From assembly GCF_904846685.1 (NCBI RefSeq), contig NZ_CAJHBQ010000001.1, positions 310,001 through 374,000 on the forward strand: a DNA stretch of 64,000 nt, given 5' to 3'. Both the position numbers and the translations under genes were made by a program. This DNA comes from Psychrobacter submarinus. GTDB lineage: Bacteria > Pseudomonadota > Gammaproteobacteria > Pseudomonadales > Moraxellaceae. The notes beneath the pieces were generated by a model. That model had not been told where the DNA came from. It saw only the letters and a list, made by a program, of their open reading frames with translations, and made no database searches. Of the stretch, positions 18,021 through 27,005 are shown piece by piece (position 1 is the stretch's first letter; every line of letters starts with the position of its first letter).

Positions 18021-18824
18021 CTAATGATTCAAAATCTTCGATAAGAACTGCTGCGCGCGATCACTTTTTGCACCCTCAAAGAACTCATCTTTGCTACAGT
18101 TCTCAACGATATAACCCTCATCCATAAAGATAATACGGTTCGCCACTTGACTGGCAAAGCCCATCTCGTGGGTCACGCACATCATCGTCATACCCTCACG
18201 GGTCAGCTCTACCATCACATCGAGCACCTCTTGAATCATCTCAGGATCAAGCGCGGAGGTCGGCTCATCAAACAGCATCGCCACAGGATCCATCGCTAGC
18301 GCCCGCGCAATCGCTACCCGCTGCTGCTGACCACCGGACAGCTCAGCCGGATATTTTGGTGCCTGCGCGCTTAGTCCCACGCGGTCTAGATAAGCCATAC
18401 CTTTTTGTTTGGCCTCGTCCTCGCGGCGGCCCAAAACTTTAATCTGCGCGACCGTCAGATTCTCAATGATAGTCAGATGCGGAAATAACTCAAAATGCTG
18501 AAACACCATGCCGACACGGCTACGTAGCTTTGGCAGATTGGTTTTCGAGTCGCCAACCGAGATACCATTGACCATGATTTGCCCTTTTTGAAAAGGCTCA
18601 AGACCATTAACGGTCTTAATCAAAGTAGATTTACCGCTGCCAGATGGGCCACAAACGACCACCACATCGCCTTTATGGACATGAGCAGTACAGTCAGTGA
18701 GTACCTGAAAGTCGCCATACCACTTGCTGACGCTATCCATTTCAATGACTATCTCATCGCTAGCATGACCGTTATCTGTCACCAGTCCGCCAAAGTCATT
18801 TATAAATGTCTTAGCCTTATTCAT
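18021..18824 (-). CDS. gltL: Glutamate/aspartate ABC transporter ATP-binding protein
   Basis: ATPase of a polar amino-acid importer, 267 residues. Walker A GPSGSGKST (near 58), Q-loop VFQHFELFPHLT, ABC signature [16 protein letters not shown] (near 160), Walker [14 protein letters not shown] and the H-loop THEMGF are all intact. It has about 25 extra N-terminal residues before the usual start IEMDSVSKWYG. It is the last gene of a minus-strand gltI-gltJ-gltK-gltL set and is followed by a long hairpin terminator. Confidence 0.93.
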   Translation of the reverse strand: MNKAKTFINDFGGLVTDNGHASDEIVIEMDSVSKWYGDFQVLTDCTAHVHKGDVVVVCGPSGSGKSTLIKTVNGLEPFQKGQIMVNGISVGDSKTNLPKLRSRVGMVFQHFELFPHLTIIENLTVAQIKVLGRREDEAKQKGMAYLDRVGLSAQAPKYPAELSGGQQQRVAIARALAMDPVAMLFDEPTSALDPEMIQEVLDVMVELTREGMTMMCVTHEMGFASQVANRIIFMDEGYIVENCSKDEFFEGAKSDRAQQFLSKILNH

Positions 18825-18949
18825 CGTCGGCTCCTAGCCTTATGCTTAATATTTTTGTCATGTATGTAAAATAAGTGATAGCGCTATGTCCGTAGGGTTT
18901 ACGCTAGTTTAGTGCGAAAACCTCTACGACTAAGTTATTCAATCAAACG

Positions 18950-19621
18950 CTAGAACCTGAGCTTTTTTTGCACGTGCTGTACGCCAATAGAAGCGGTCAA
19001 ACTGATAATAAAGTAAATTGCCCCTGCACCTAATATATAAGGGGTGAGTAACCCCATCAGCTCACCGCGCACGTAAGCGGCACGGAAAAAATCGGTCAAA
19101 CCAATCGCAAAAACCAAAGTGGTATCTTGGAAGAGAATAATACACTGCTGCAAGATCAGCGGTAGCATCTTACGAAACGCTTGCGGCAAAATAACCAGAC
19201 GCATGGTCTGCCCATAAGTCATGCCAAGCGCTTTTGCTGCATTGACTTGACCACTACCGATGGATTGAATACCAGCTCGCACGACCTCAGAAAAGTAAGC
19301 GGCCTCAAACATCATAAAAGCGACCACACAAGAGGCAAAAGCGGCATTGAGCTGCAAGTACTTACCTGCTACCCAAAAATAAATCATCGGTACGGCAAAA
19401 TAAAACCACAATAGCACCAGTAGCAGTGGCACTGAGCGAAAGTAGTTTACGTACAGCTTAGCCGGTACCTCTAAGGCTTTGATACCCGACAAGCGCATCA
19501 AGGCCAGTACGGTTCCAAGGCTTATACCGCCAAGAATCGCTAAAAACAACACCTTTAAGGTGGTAATCATCCCGCCCATCAGGCCTGGATATGCAGTCGC
19601 AAGTTCGGTCATCATACTCAT
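18950..19621 (-). CDS. gltK: Glutamate/aspartate ABC transporter permease GltK
   Basis: Inner-membrane permease of 223 residues with about five transmembrane segments. The EAA loop is GQVNAAKALGMTYGQTMRLV (near 125), which contacts the ATPase. Its start overlaps the gltJ stop by 4 bp, so translation is coupled. A gap of about 125 bp separates it from gltL. Confidence 0.92.
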   Translation of the reverse strand: MSMMTELATAYPGLMGGMITTLKVLFLAILGGISLGTVLALMRLSGIKALEVPAKLYVNYFRSVPLLLVLLWFYFAVPMIYFWVAGKYLQLNAAFASCVVAFMMFEAAYFSEVVRAGIQSIGSGQVNAAKALGMTYGQTMRLVILPQAFRKMLPLILQQCIILFQDTTLVFAIGLTDFFRAAYVRGELMGLLTPYILGAGAIYFIISLTASIGVQHVQKKLRF

Positions 19622-20364
19622 TTCTGACTCCCTGCAATAAGCCCTGGTACGCGAAGTTTACGCTCGATTAGACCCATAATCGCAATCAGCGACAGATTAA
19701 ACACTAAATAGATAATCGTCGCATAAGTATAGATCTCAAGACTATTTTGGGTGTATTCGCTAATGGTCTTCGTCTGACTGATCAGCTCCATTACCCCAAC
19801 GAGCGAGGCAACAGAGGCGTTTTTGAAGCAGTTGGTCAGCTCAGAGCTTAAAGGCGGCAAGATGATACGAAAAGCTTGCGGCAGTAGTACTTGCTTATAA
19901 GCCTGCGGTATCGTAAAGCCTAGCGCGTAAGCGGCGTTAATCTGGCCTTGCGGCAAGGACTCAATACCCGTGCGCACTTGCTCAACGATACGCGCCGCGG
20001 TAAATAGACCCAGACCAATACTCGCTGAGAGCATCGCTGAGGTATTAGGCGTGAGCTCCTTATACCACCACTCTTGTAGCGCCGGTGTCAGCCACCCTGG
20101 GGCAATATAGAACCAAAAGAACAATTGCACCAGTAGCGGAATATTACGAAAAAAGGTCACATAAGCGGTACCGATCGCCCGCGCAGGCTTGCTTGGCAAA
20201 GTACGCATAATACCGAAGATAGTACCAACGACCATCGCAATAGCCCAAGCGATACTACCGATTAGTAGCAGCCAGCCAAGGCCAGTAATCATCCAATGGA
20301 TATACAGCTCGCTACCGACACCAGTCTGCTCAAAGAGCACACCCCAGTTCCAGCTATAATTCAT
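19618..20364 (-). CDS. gltJ: Glutamate/aspartate ABC transporter permease GltJ
   Basis: Partner permease of 248 residues. The N-terminus NYSWNWGVLF is typical of GltJ, and the EAA loop is GQINAAYALGFTIPQAYKQV (near 135). It pairs with GltK to form the membrane channel. A 30-base stem-loop separates it from the upstream binding-protein gene. Confidence 0.93.
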   Translation of the reverse strand: MNYSWNWGVLFEQTGVGSELYIHWMITGLGWLLLIGSIAWAIAMVVGTIFGIMRTLPSKPARAIGTAYVTFFRNIPLLVQLFFWFYIAPGWLTPALQEWWYKELTPNTSAMLSASIGLGLFTAARIVEQVRTGIESLPQGQINAAYALGFTIPQAYKQVLLPQAFRIILPPLSSELTNCFKNASVASLVGVMELISQTKTISEYTQNSLEIYTYATIIYLVFNLSLIAIMGLIERKLRVPGLIAGSQK

Positions 20365-20400
20365 GCTTGTCTCTCCAAGCAGTGGTTGATAGGCTTAACC

Positions 20401-20430
20401 CCTAAAAGCTTCAATAATGAAGCTTTTAGG
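20401..20430 (-). promoter_or_regulatory. Stem-loop between gltI and gltJ
   Basis: Perfect 12-13 bp stem (CCTAAAAGCTTCA / TGAAGCTTTTAGG) with a tiny loop and no T-run after it. In binding-protein transporter operons such a stem-loop usually protects the upstream mRNA from 3' decay, so the binding protein is made in excess over the permeases. That role is inferred here. Confidence 0.65.
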
Positions 20431-20457
20431 AGTACCAGCTAAGTTGAGGAGTGAGGG

Positions 20458-21441
20458 TTACTGTGCCGCTGCCATTTTTGGCTGAGCGCCATCATGAGGA
20501 TCGGCGATGAGTGCTTTTAGGTTATCTGACATCTCAAAGTTTAAGTTGACGTTTTTGGGCGGGATTGGGTTTAAGAACCACTTATCGTAAATACTATTGA
20601 TCTCACCTGAGGCAAAGACATCCGTCAAAGCTTTATCGACTACGGCTTTGAACTCAGGATCGTCTTTACGCAGCATACAGCCATAAATCTCAAACGACTG
20701 CGGCTCGCCTACAATGACCCACTCATCTGGGTTTTTAGCTTTGGCTTTTTCGCCGGCTAGTAGTACATCATCCATCATAAAGGCATCAGCACGGCCGTTT
20801 TCTAGCATCAAGAATGCCTCGCCATGATCTTTGGCGGAGATGACATTAGTATCCATTTGCTTTTCATCGATGTACTGGCGAATATAGCGCTCTGAGGTCG
20901 TACCTGCGGTAGTAACTAATGTCTCACCGTCTAAGTCAGCAAAATCATTGATACCTGAGTCTGTCGCAGTCAACAAACGCGTTCCGATCTCAAAAAAGCC
21001 GTTTGAGAAGCCCACTTGTTTTTGGCGCTCTTCGTTGTTAGTCGTTGAGCCACACTCAAAGTCGACAGTGCCGTTTTGTACCAACGGGATACGCGTTTGC
21101 GAGGTAATCAAGTTATAACGAACATTCAAGTCCGGCATATTGAGCTCTTGCTTCACCGCATCCACAACTTTCATCTCTAAATCGTGCGCATAGCCCATAG
21201 GCTGATTTGGATCATCCGCGATGTATGAGAACGGAATAGAAGAGTCGCGATAGCCGACAACGATAGTGCCTGAGTCTTTGATTTTTTGAAGGGTGCCGTT
21301 GGTATTTGTAGAGGTTTCAGTAGTGGCAGCATCGTCAGTTGCAGCGTCATCGGTCGCAGTTTGACTGCTGTTATTACAGCCAGCAAGGCCTAGTGCCATA
21401 AACGCTGCTAATGTTAGAGGTTTGCTGAGTGCGTAAGCCAT
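20458..21441 (-). CDS. gltI: Glutamate/aspartate-binding lipoprotein of the ABC transporter
   Basis: Solute-binding protein, about 327 residues. The signal peptide ends with the lipobox LAGC (Cys near residue 22), so it is probably anchored to the outer face of the inner membrane. A Thr/Asp-rich linker follows, then a family 3 binding domain beginning GTLQKIKDSGTIVVGYRDSSIPFSYI, with GSTTNNEERQKQVGFSNGFF and GRADAFMMDDVLL as in GltI. The start is set at 21441, because AAAGGA lies eight bases upstream; the ATG nine bases earlier would sit inside that ribosome site. First gene of the operon and divergent from hslO. Confidence 0.93.
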   Translation of the reverse strand: MAYALSKPLTLAAFMALGLAGCNNSSQTATDDAATDDAATTETSTNTNGTLQKIKDSGTIVVGYRDSSIPFSYIADDPNQPMGYAHDLEMKVVDAVKQELNMPDLNVRYNLITSQTRIPLVQNGTVDFECGSTTNNEERQKQVGFSNGFFEIGTRLLTATDSGINDFADLDGETLVTTAGTTSERYIRQYIDEKQMDTNVISAKDHGEAFLMLENGRADAFMMDDVLLAGEKAKAKNPDEWVIVGEPQSFEIYGCMLRKDDPEFKAVVDKALTDVFASGEINSIYDKWFLNPIPPKNVNLNFEMSDNLKALIADPHDGAQPKMAAAQ

Positions 21442-21726
21442 AGGGTACATCCTTTTATCACATATTATTAGTTAAAAAATGCTTAATTAGCTATTACTAA
21501 CAGGCATCCGTGTAGTTACTTTTAGTTATCTTAATGCAACTTAATGTTACTGTACAACACTTTTATAATTATTATGCAACTTTTTAGCCTATTGTTGCTA
21601 TTTTCTACAATAAATTCATCTTCGGGTATGCATAAACTGTGGCCACAAGTGCTCTTCTTATGATTGATAAATTCTGAATAACCCCCATAAAGCTAGCACC
21701 TTCTTAACTCAATAAGATAAAAATAT

Positions 21727-22710
21727 ATGACACAAGATACTTCAGCTATGCAAACAAATCAGTTGCAGCCCTCAGACAAAGCAAGCGGTAATGATGTGCG
21801 TCAGCGCTTCTTTATCGAAGACTCGCCGGTGCGCGGTGATGTGGTGCGCTTATCGCGTAGCTACGCTTCCACTATTGCCCAAAAGCCTTATCCTGAAGCC
21901 ATCAAACGCTTGCTAGGCGAGATGCTCACGGCAGCAAGCTTACTGATAGGTACCGTCAAGATAGATGGTCGTTTATCTATCCAACTACAGTCCTCAGATC
22001 AAGATAGCTTACTGAACTGGGCGATGGCTGAGTGCGATCAAAACGGCATTATCCGGGCGCTTGCTAGCTGGAAAGCGGATAACGATGAGCAAATCGCTGC
22101 TTGGGAAGACATGACGCAGGCAAATGAGGCTTTTGCAGAGCTAGGCGCGATTGGTCAAGGCGTCTTATTTATTAATATTCAGCCGGATAATGGCGAGCCG
22201 TATCAAGGTATCGTCGAGCGTAGCCATGATAATCTAGCGGACTGCCTAGCCCATTACCAAAAGCAATCCGCTCAGATTCCCACCTTGATTAACTTGGCGT
22301 CAGACGGTTTGCAAGCCGGCGGCGTATTGGTGCAGATGTTACCGCGTACGGCAGCAGAGAATATCGAAGTGGAGCGTAATCAAGACGCTGGTATCGATGA
22401 TGACTTATGGACGCGCTTGAGCATACTGACTAGCACCGTCAAAAGTGAAGAGCTGACCACACTTGCAGCCAGCGAGATTATCTACCGCTTATATAACGAA
22501 GAAAACGTCGTTGCGCCTGACCCTGTCAGCTTAGAGTTTGGCTGTACTTGCTCGCGTGAGAAGTGTGAGATGGCGATAGCACAAATCGGTGAAACCGAAG
22601 CGCTCGATATCATTGAAGAGCAAAACGGCACTTTTGAGATGGACTGCGGTTTTTGCGGTGAGGTCTATACCTTTGATAAAGACGATGTGACGGCTATTTT
22701 TGCACAATAA
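21727..22710 (+). CDS. hslO: Redox-regulated chaperone Hsp33
   Basis: Holdase activated when oxidants such as hypochlorite form disulfides and release zinc. The 327 residues comprise an N-terminal binding domain (RFFIEDSPVRGDVVRLS, GEMLTAASLLIGTVKIDGRL), a linker and a C-terminal zinc domain. The four cysteines are in the expected CxC...CxxC form: GCTCSREKC near 273 and DCGFCGEVY near 310. It is slightly longer than usual (about 290) because of an N-terminal Gln/Ser-rich extension and loop insertions. Divergent from gltI and followed by its own terminator. Confidence 0.95.
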   Translation: MTQDTSAMQTNQLQPSDKASGNDVRQRFFIEDSPVRGDVVRLSRSYASTIAQKPYPEAIKRLLGEMLTAASLLIGTVKIDGRLSIQLQSSDQDSLLNWAMAECDQNGIIRALASWKADNDEQIAAWEDMTQANEAFAELGAIGQGVLFINIQPDNGEPYQGIVERSHDNLADCLAHYQKQSAQIPTLINLASDGLQAGGVLVQMLPRTAAENIEVERNQDAGIDDDLWTRLSILTSTVKSEELTTLAASEIIYRLYNEENVVAPDPVSLEFGCTCSREKCEMAIAQIGETEALDIIEEQNGTFEMDCGFCGEVYTFDKDDVTAIFAQ

Positions 22711-22734
22711 ATTGGCTGGTTATTAGGTAAATTC

Positions 22735-22768
22735 AAAACCCTTTAGGCGCAAGTTTAAAGGGTTTTTT
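22735..22768 (+). terminator. Terminator of hslO
   Basis: Stem AAAACCCTTTA / TTTAAAGGGTTTT with a GGCGCAAG loop, ending in a T-run; 25 bp past the hslO stop. Confidence 0.85.
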
Positions 22769-22827
22769 GGCTCTTAAATATATAGTTTTTTAAACGTCAG
22801 TCGTACAAAATTGGTGTAACCCTATTT

Positions 22828-24312
22828 TTATAACGCTTCAGCAATCACGCCTAAGCTGCGAGGATAAGAGTGGATACGGTCGCGAGCAGCATAATCGCTT
22901 TTGCCGTTATCAAGTAGCCAAGCCACGACTTGTTCGCGCACTCGTCTGCTATGGATGAGACCCATGTGGTTCACGCCATAAAAGATCGCTTTACGGCCTT
23001 CTGGTACAAACAGATTGTGCTCACCATCATCTTCGCCCAATGCTGAAGCTACTGACACTAGACTGTCCCCGAGCAGGTTAGTTACCTTTGAGTCGTAATG
23101 GGTTTCTATCAAGGCGCTCGCGACAAAATAGGTCTTAATACCGCTTGGCAGACGAGCAGGATGCCGGAAGTCTTGTGGCACGACACTTCGCCCCTCTAAA
23201 GACTGCCAATCGGCATCACGAATACTACCATGACGCAAATCAATGATACCGGCGCTACGCATATCCCCTAAGTGCGCAAGCGAGCTTGCGAAGGGGACTT
23301 TGGAGATAATATCTTGCACCAAAAACCCAATGCGCTCAAGGACAGCGCCGTGATGCGGCGAGCCTAAAGTAATCAAATTACCCACGCGCTTCATCCAATC
23401 TAGGCGATCTTGCTTAGCATAAAACAGCGCGCTACGAGCCACTAACCCGCCCATACTATGGCCGACCAAATCGATTTGACTGATATTAGGATTATTATCC
23501 ACTAAGTCTTGTAGCAGTTTGGAGAGTGTGCGGCCATTGCGTGAGATACGTCGCCCAGTATTATAATCTAAGTAAAGCACTGTCGAGTCAGGCTGGCTGC
23601 GGCTGATGGCTTGCCCTAAGCTATTGTCCTCGTCTGGATGCCAGCTTAAGTAGCTTAAACATAGGCCATGGCACAAGATAATAATACGGCCCGATAGCTC
23701 TTCGCGTTGAGGCACGCCCTCTTGGTTGTATAGGGTCATAGGAATCGCAAGCGAGTTACCATTATTGACTAGATGATCACCCATCACCCCATTAAACACA
23801 TTGACGAGTTTTTTTAGGCTAGCAGGAAGCGGCTGAGCGCTGGTTTGTCTTGCTACGTTTTTATATAGACGCAGTCCTGAGGAGAGATTATTGCCTAACA
23901 TCAGCATCACATGGCGTACGAGTCCGTAAACGCGCCCTGTGACGCCGCCATGCCAGTTTTTTAGGTGGTTTTCGTTAAAGCGCCCTATCGGACGCAGCAT
24001 AATCTCGCGATGCATAGACTCAACAATCTCTGTCATCTCCACCACACCCATCGTTGCCAGCTGAGCTAAACCCTCAAAAAAATCGCCTAGAGAGACTGAG
24101 TCTGTAGTGAGCGTATCTTCAGCGTCATCTGCTAATAACCTAGCCATCTCATCCATATCAAGCTGCGAGAGGTGTTCATATAAATCGCCATGAATAGCCA
24201 TACTAGACTTTGCGACAGGATGCGCGCCCGGACGATAGACCATGTCGGCATCGTCTTTATTGCCACTTCCGTAGCTATCATGAGTAATATCGGGTAAGTC
24301 TGGACGATTCAT
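22828..24312 (-). CDS. Alpha/beta-hydrolase, PGAP1/lipase-like
   Basis: Predicted esterase or lipase of 494 residues. A helical N-terminal region (1-200, without signal peptide) precedes the hydrolase core. The oxyanion segment IIILCHGLCLS is near 215, and the nucleophile elbow LVGHSMGGLVARSALF has the Ser near residue 283. GSPHHGAVLE follows, and a late His in NHMGLIHSRRV is the likely catalytic base. These are the marks of PGAP1-like/triacylglycerol-lipase hydrolases. Substrate unknown; likely cytosolic or membrane-associated. Convergent with hslO and transcribed alone. Confidence 0.8.
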   Translation of the reverse strand: MNRPDLPDITHDSYGSGNKDDADMVYRPGAHPVAKSSMAIHGDLYEHLSQLDMDEMARLLADDAEDTLTTDSVSLGDFFEGLAQLATMGVVEMTEIVESMHREIMLRPIGRFNENHLKNWHGGVTGRVYGLVRHVMLMLGNNLSSGLRLYKNVARQTSAQPLPASLKKLVNVFNGVMGDHLVNNGNSLAIPMTLYNQEGVPQREELSGRIIILCHGLCLSYLSWHPDEDNSLGQAISRSQPDSTVLYLDYNTGRRISRNGRTLSKLLQDLVDNNPNISQIDLVGHSMGGLVARSALFYAKQDRLDWMKRVGNLITLGSPHHGAVLERIGFLVQDIISKVPFASSLAHLGDMRSAGIIDLRHGSIRDADWQSLEGRSVVPQDFRHPARLPSGIKTYFVASALIETHYDSKVTNLLGDSLVSVASALGEDDGEHNLFVPEGRKAIFYGVNHMGLIHSRRVREQVVAWLLDNGKSDYAARDRIHSYPRSLGVIAEAL

Positions 24313-24466
24313 AATATTGATAATTTACAAGAAAGAGAGCATTACATACTATCCTTAATAGCAGATAAAAAGAAGAGATGTATTTGTTTTATGGTTGTAA
24401 CTAGGATGGATGTTATAGATAAGCCAATAAATCACTAAGATGTTTAATACTTTATAAGAATAAAAG

Positions 24467-25141
24467 TTACTTAACTTGGGTTTGCCATTGCTGTTTGCCT
24501 AAGACTAGCGTTAAGTTATCTTCTGCCCGCAAAATACCTACTCCGCTTGGCGTACCGGTCATAATGACATCACCTGCCTGTAAGCTAAAAGCGTGGCTAA
24601 TATCGGCGAGTAGCTCATAGATAGGAAATAACATCAAGGCACTATCACCATTTTGCTTGAGCTCGCCATTGACGTAGAGCTGATACTGAATGTGCGTTAA
24701 GTCGCCGAAACTTTGCGGCTCGAGCCAGTCAGCAAGGACGCAAGCGCCATCGAAGCATTTAGCGCGCTCCCAAGGGTGACCTTTGGCTTTAAGCTGACTT
24801 TGTAAGTCTCTTAAGGTCAAATCTAATCCTAAAGTGATGCCGCCTATCGCTTGCTTCGCTTGCTCGGCAGTCGCTGCCGATAAACCACAGGCAAGCTGAA
24901 TGCATAATTCCGCCTCATAATGAGTCTCACCATAAACCTTGGGATCTGGACGGATAATGTCATTGTGAATAGAGACGATAGCAGAGGCTGGTTTTATAAA
25001 CAGTAGCGGTGTGCTTGGTACTGCATTACCGAGCTCATGCGCGTGAGCGGCGTAGTTACGACCGACGCAAACCACTTTGCCAATAGCAGCTTGTACCTTA
25101 TTATCAAGTTTCTTATCGGTAACTCTCAGCGCTTGGCTCAT
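24467..25141 (-). CDS. Fumarylacetoacetate hydrolase (FAH) family protein
   Basis: A 224-residue FAH-fold protein close in length and motifs to E. coli YcgM (acylpyruvate hydrolase/oxaloacetate decarboxylase type). CVGRNYAAHAHELGN is near 30 and LLFIKPASAI near 48. The metal-binding Glu pair is in GETHYEAELCIQL near 75, and the Asp in LGLDLTLRDLQ near 115. GDVIMTGTPSGVG lies near the C-terminus. It probably acts on small beta-diketo acids; the physiological substrate is not evident. The start is the ATG at 25141; an in-frame GTG precedes it directly. It is the last gene after the artQM-like permeases, 19 bp downstream, so it may be co-transcribed with them. Confidence 0.87.
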   Translation of the reverse strand: MSQALRVTDKKLDNKVQAAIGKVVCVGRNYAAHAHELGNAVPSTPLLFIKPASAIVSIHNDIIRPDPKVYGETHYEAELCIQLACGLSAATAEQAKQAIGGITLGLDLTLRDLQSQLKAKGHPWERAKCFDGACVLADWLEPQSFGDLTHIQYQLYVNGELKQNGDSALMLFPIYELLADISHAFSLQAGDVIMTGTPSGVGILRAEDNLTLVLGKQQWQTQVK

Positions 25142-25159
25142 CACTCATCTATCGCTCAA

Positions 25160-25885
25160 TTATGGAATAGTATTGGTCATCACATCAGGCGGCACGTAGC
25201 TGGCATGACGGTTCATTCTTTTCTCAAACCGTCCAAAGCTAAATAATATAATCCACGATAATAATAGATAGACAATACCAGCGGCAAAGAACAGCTCCAT
25301 CAAGGTATAAGTCCGCGCACTAATCGTACGAGCCACGCCGGTGATATCCATTAGCGCAATGGTTGAAGCCAGCGCGCTGCCTTTGAGCATAAAAATCACT
25401 TCATTACTATAAGCAGGAATGACAATACCAAAAGCGCGCGGCAATGTAATACGAGTGAGCTTTTGCCACGGTGACATGCCCACAGCATCTGCCGCTTCTA
25501 GCTCCCCTACCGGAATCGCCTGAATCGCACCGCGAATAATCTCTGCAAGATAAGCACTAGTATTGAGCGTAAAAGCGATAATCGCACACCAGTAAGCTTG
25601 ACTGAGTACCGGCTCCCACAAGAATGACTCACGTACCGCCTCAAACTGACCTAAACCATAGTAGATTAAGAATATCTGTACTAGCAGCGGCGTACCGCGA
25701 AAAAAGAAAATATACAAAAACGGTAATATCTGTACCAGCCAGCTTTTAGACAGACGCAGTAACGCCAAAATCAAACCAAAGAACAGTCCAATGATTCCTG
25801 AGATCACAACGAGCTGTACAGTCAGTACCGCCCCGCCTAATAGATCCGGAAAGTACTCAAAAATGACCTGCCAATTCCAATCCAT
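25160..25885 (-). CDS. Polar amino-acid ABC transporter permease (ArtM/HisM-like)
   Basis: Inner-membrane permease, 241 residues, about five hydrophobic segments. The EAA loop is GELEAADAVGMSPWQKLTRI (near 145), and FFFRGTPLLVQIFLIYYG has the family pattern. A good GGAGAG ribosome site precedes the ATG. It starts 13 bp after its partner permease. The likely substrate class is basic or polar amino acids, judged from the ArtPIQM/HisQMP-like arrangement; the exact amino acid cannot be told. Confidence 0.9.
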   Translation of the reverse strand: MDWNWQVIFEYFPDLLGGAVLTVQLVVISGIIGLFFGLILALLRLSKSWLVQILPFLYIFFFRGTPLLVQIFLIYYGLGQFEAVRESFLWEPVLSQAYWCAIIAFTLNTSAYLAEIIRGAIQAIPVGELEAADAVGMSPWQKLTRITLPRAFGIVIPAYSNEVIFMLKGSALASTIALMDITGVARTISARTYTLMELFFAAGIVYLLLSWIILFSFGRFEKRMNRHASYVPPDVMTNTIP

Positions 25886-25897
25886 AACGTCTCTCCT

Positions 25898-26632
25898 CTA
25901 CCCTAAAGTCGATGGCTGATGAGTGGATTGACGGCTGATTTTTTTGGCATAGCGCGCGGCTGGATTGGCGCGCCATTCTAGCCAAAGCATAAAGCCGGTG
26001 ATAAGCATAGTAAGACCTAAATAGATGATAGCGGCTGCCATATAAAAGGTAAAAGGTTGCTGGGTGGATTGCGCCGCGCGTGAAGATTGATACATAATAT
26101 CTTGGAGTCCAACGACCGAGACTAAAGCGGTGTCTTTGAGCAGTACTAAAAACAAGTTGCCAAGGCCTGGCAAGGCAATCTGCCAAACTTGCGGCAAAGT
26201 AATCCGATAAAAGGTCTGAAAAGGACGCATCCCTATCGCTTGCGCCGCTTCCTTCTGTCCGGCAGGAATCTCTTGAATAGACATCCGAAAGATCTCAGTG
26301 GCATAAGCACCAAAAGCAATAGATAAGGCCATCACCCCGCCCCAAAAAGCGCTGATCTCTACATACTCATTGTAGCCGAACTGTTTGAGAATGCTCATCA
26401 GCAAAATAGAGCCACCATAATAGATAAATAGCACTAATAATAGCTCAGGGATACCGCGCATCGTTGCGGTATAGACAGTGGCAAGCTTACGCAGTAGCCA
26501 AACGTTCGACAGCTTAGCCGTTGCCCCAAGCAGTCCTAATAGCATACCTATTATCAGGCTAGTTATGGCAAGCTTAATGGTGACGGTCGCGCCGCTTAAT
26601 AGCAGGGCGCCAAATCCTTGTAAATCAAACAC
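25898..26632 (-). CDS. Polar amino-acid ABC transporter permease (ArtQ/HisQ-like)
   Basis: Partner permease of 244 residues beginning MFDLQGFGALLLSGA, with the EAA loop GQKEAAQAIGMRPFQTFYRI (near 140). The C-terminal tail after the last membrane segment is basic. It is preceded by 373 bp that include the terminator of the binding-protein gene, so the permease pair may use its own promoter or limited read-through. Confidence 0.9.
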   Translation of the reverse strand: MFDLQGFGALLLSGATVTIKLAITSLIIGMLLGLLGATAKLSNVWLLRKLATVYTATMRGIPELLLVLFIYYGGSILLMSILKQFGYNEYVEISAFWGGVMALSIAFGAYATEIFRMSIQEIPAGQKEAAQAIGMRPFQTFYRITLPQVWQIALPGLGNLFLVLLKDTALVSVVGLQDIMYQSSRAAQSTQQPFTFYMAAAIIYLGLTMLITGFMLWLEWRANPAARYAKKISRQSTHQPSTLG

Positions 26633-26923
26633 AGTTATTCACTCAGTCTCTATATGTTGGTCGCGTCACTGGCGTTTTTGCTAAGCCACAAATAACGCTC
26701 GAAATGTCAGCTTACTGTCCTGACGCCAGCGAAAATAAAGCGATAGTTATGGTCTGTAGCAACGAGAAGCGGTTTTGGAATATATAATAAATGACTATCA
26801 GTTGACTCAAAGATTCATGCACTGATTACTCAGATAGAAATACGCGCTGATTTTATCATAACTGAGACGCTCGATGTTAACGCTGATAGCAAATACCCAG
26901 TCAAAATAGACAGTTAGTGGCAA

Positions 26924-26957
26924 TAAAAAAGGATACCACGAAGCTGTGATATCCTTT
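26924..26957 (-). terminator. Terminator after the third binding-protein gene
   Basis: Minus-strand stem GGATATCAC / GTGGTATCC (9 bp, one G-U) with loop AGCTTC and a following TTTTTT; about 50 bp past the stop at 27006. The remaining part of the 26633-27005 gap is AT-rich and shows nothing else I can name. Confidence 0.8.
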
Positions 26958-27005
26958 TGAGTGCTTACCAGCCTAACTTTCATAAACTCAAGCGACAGCT
27001 TTTGA

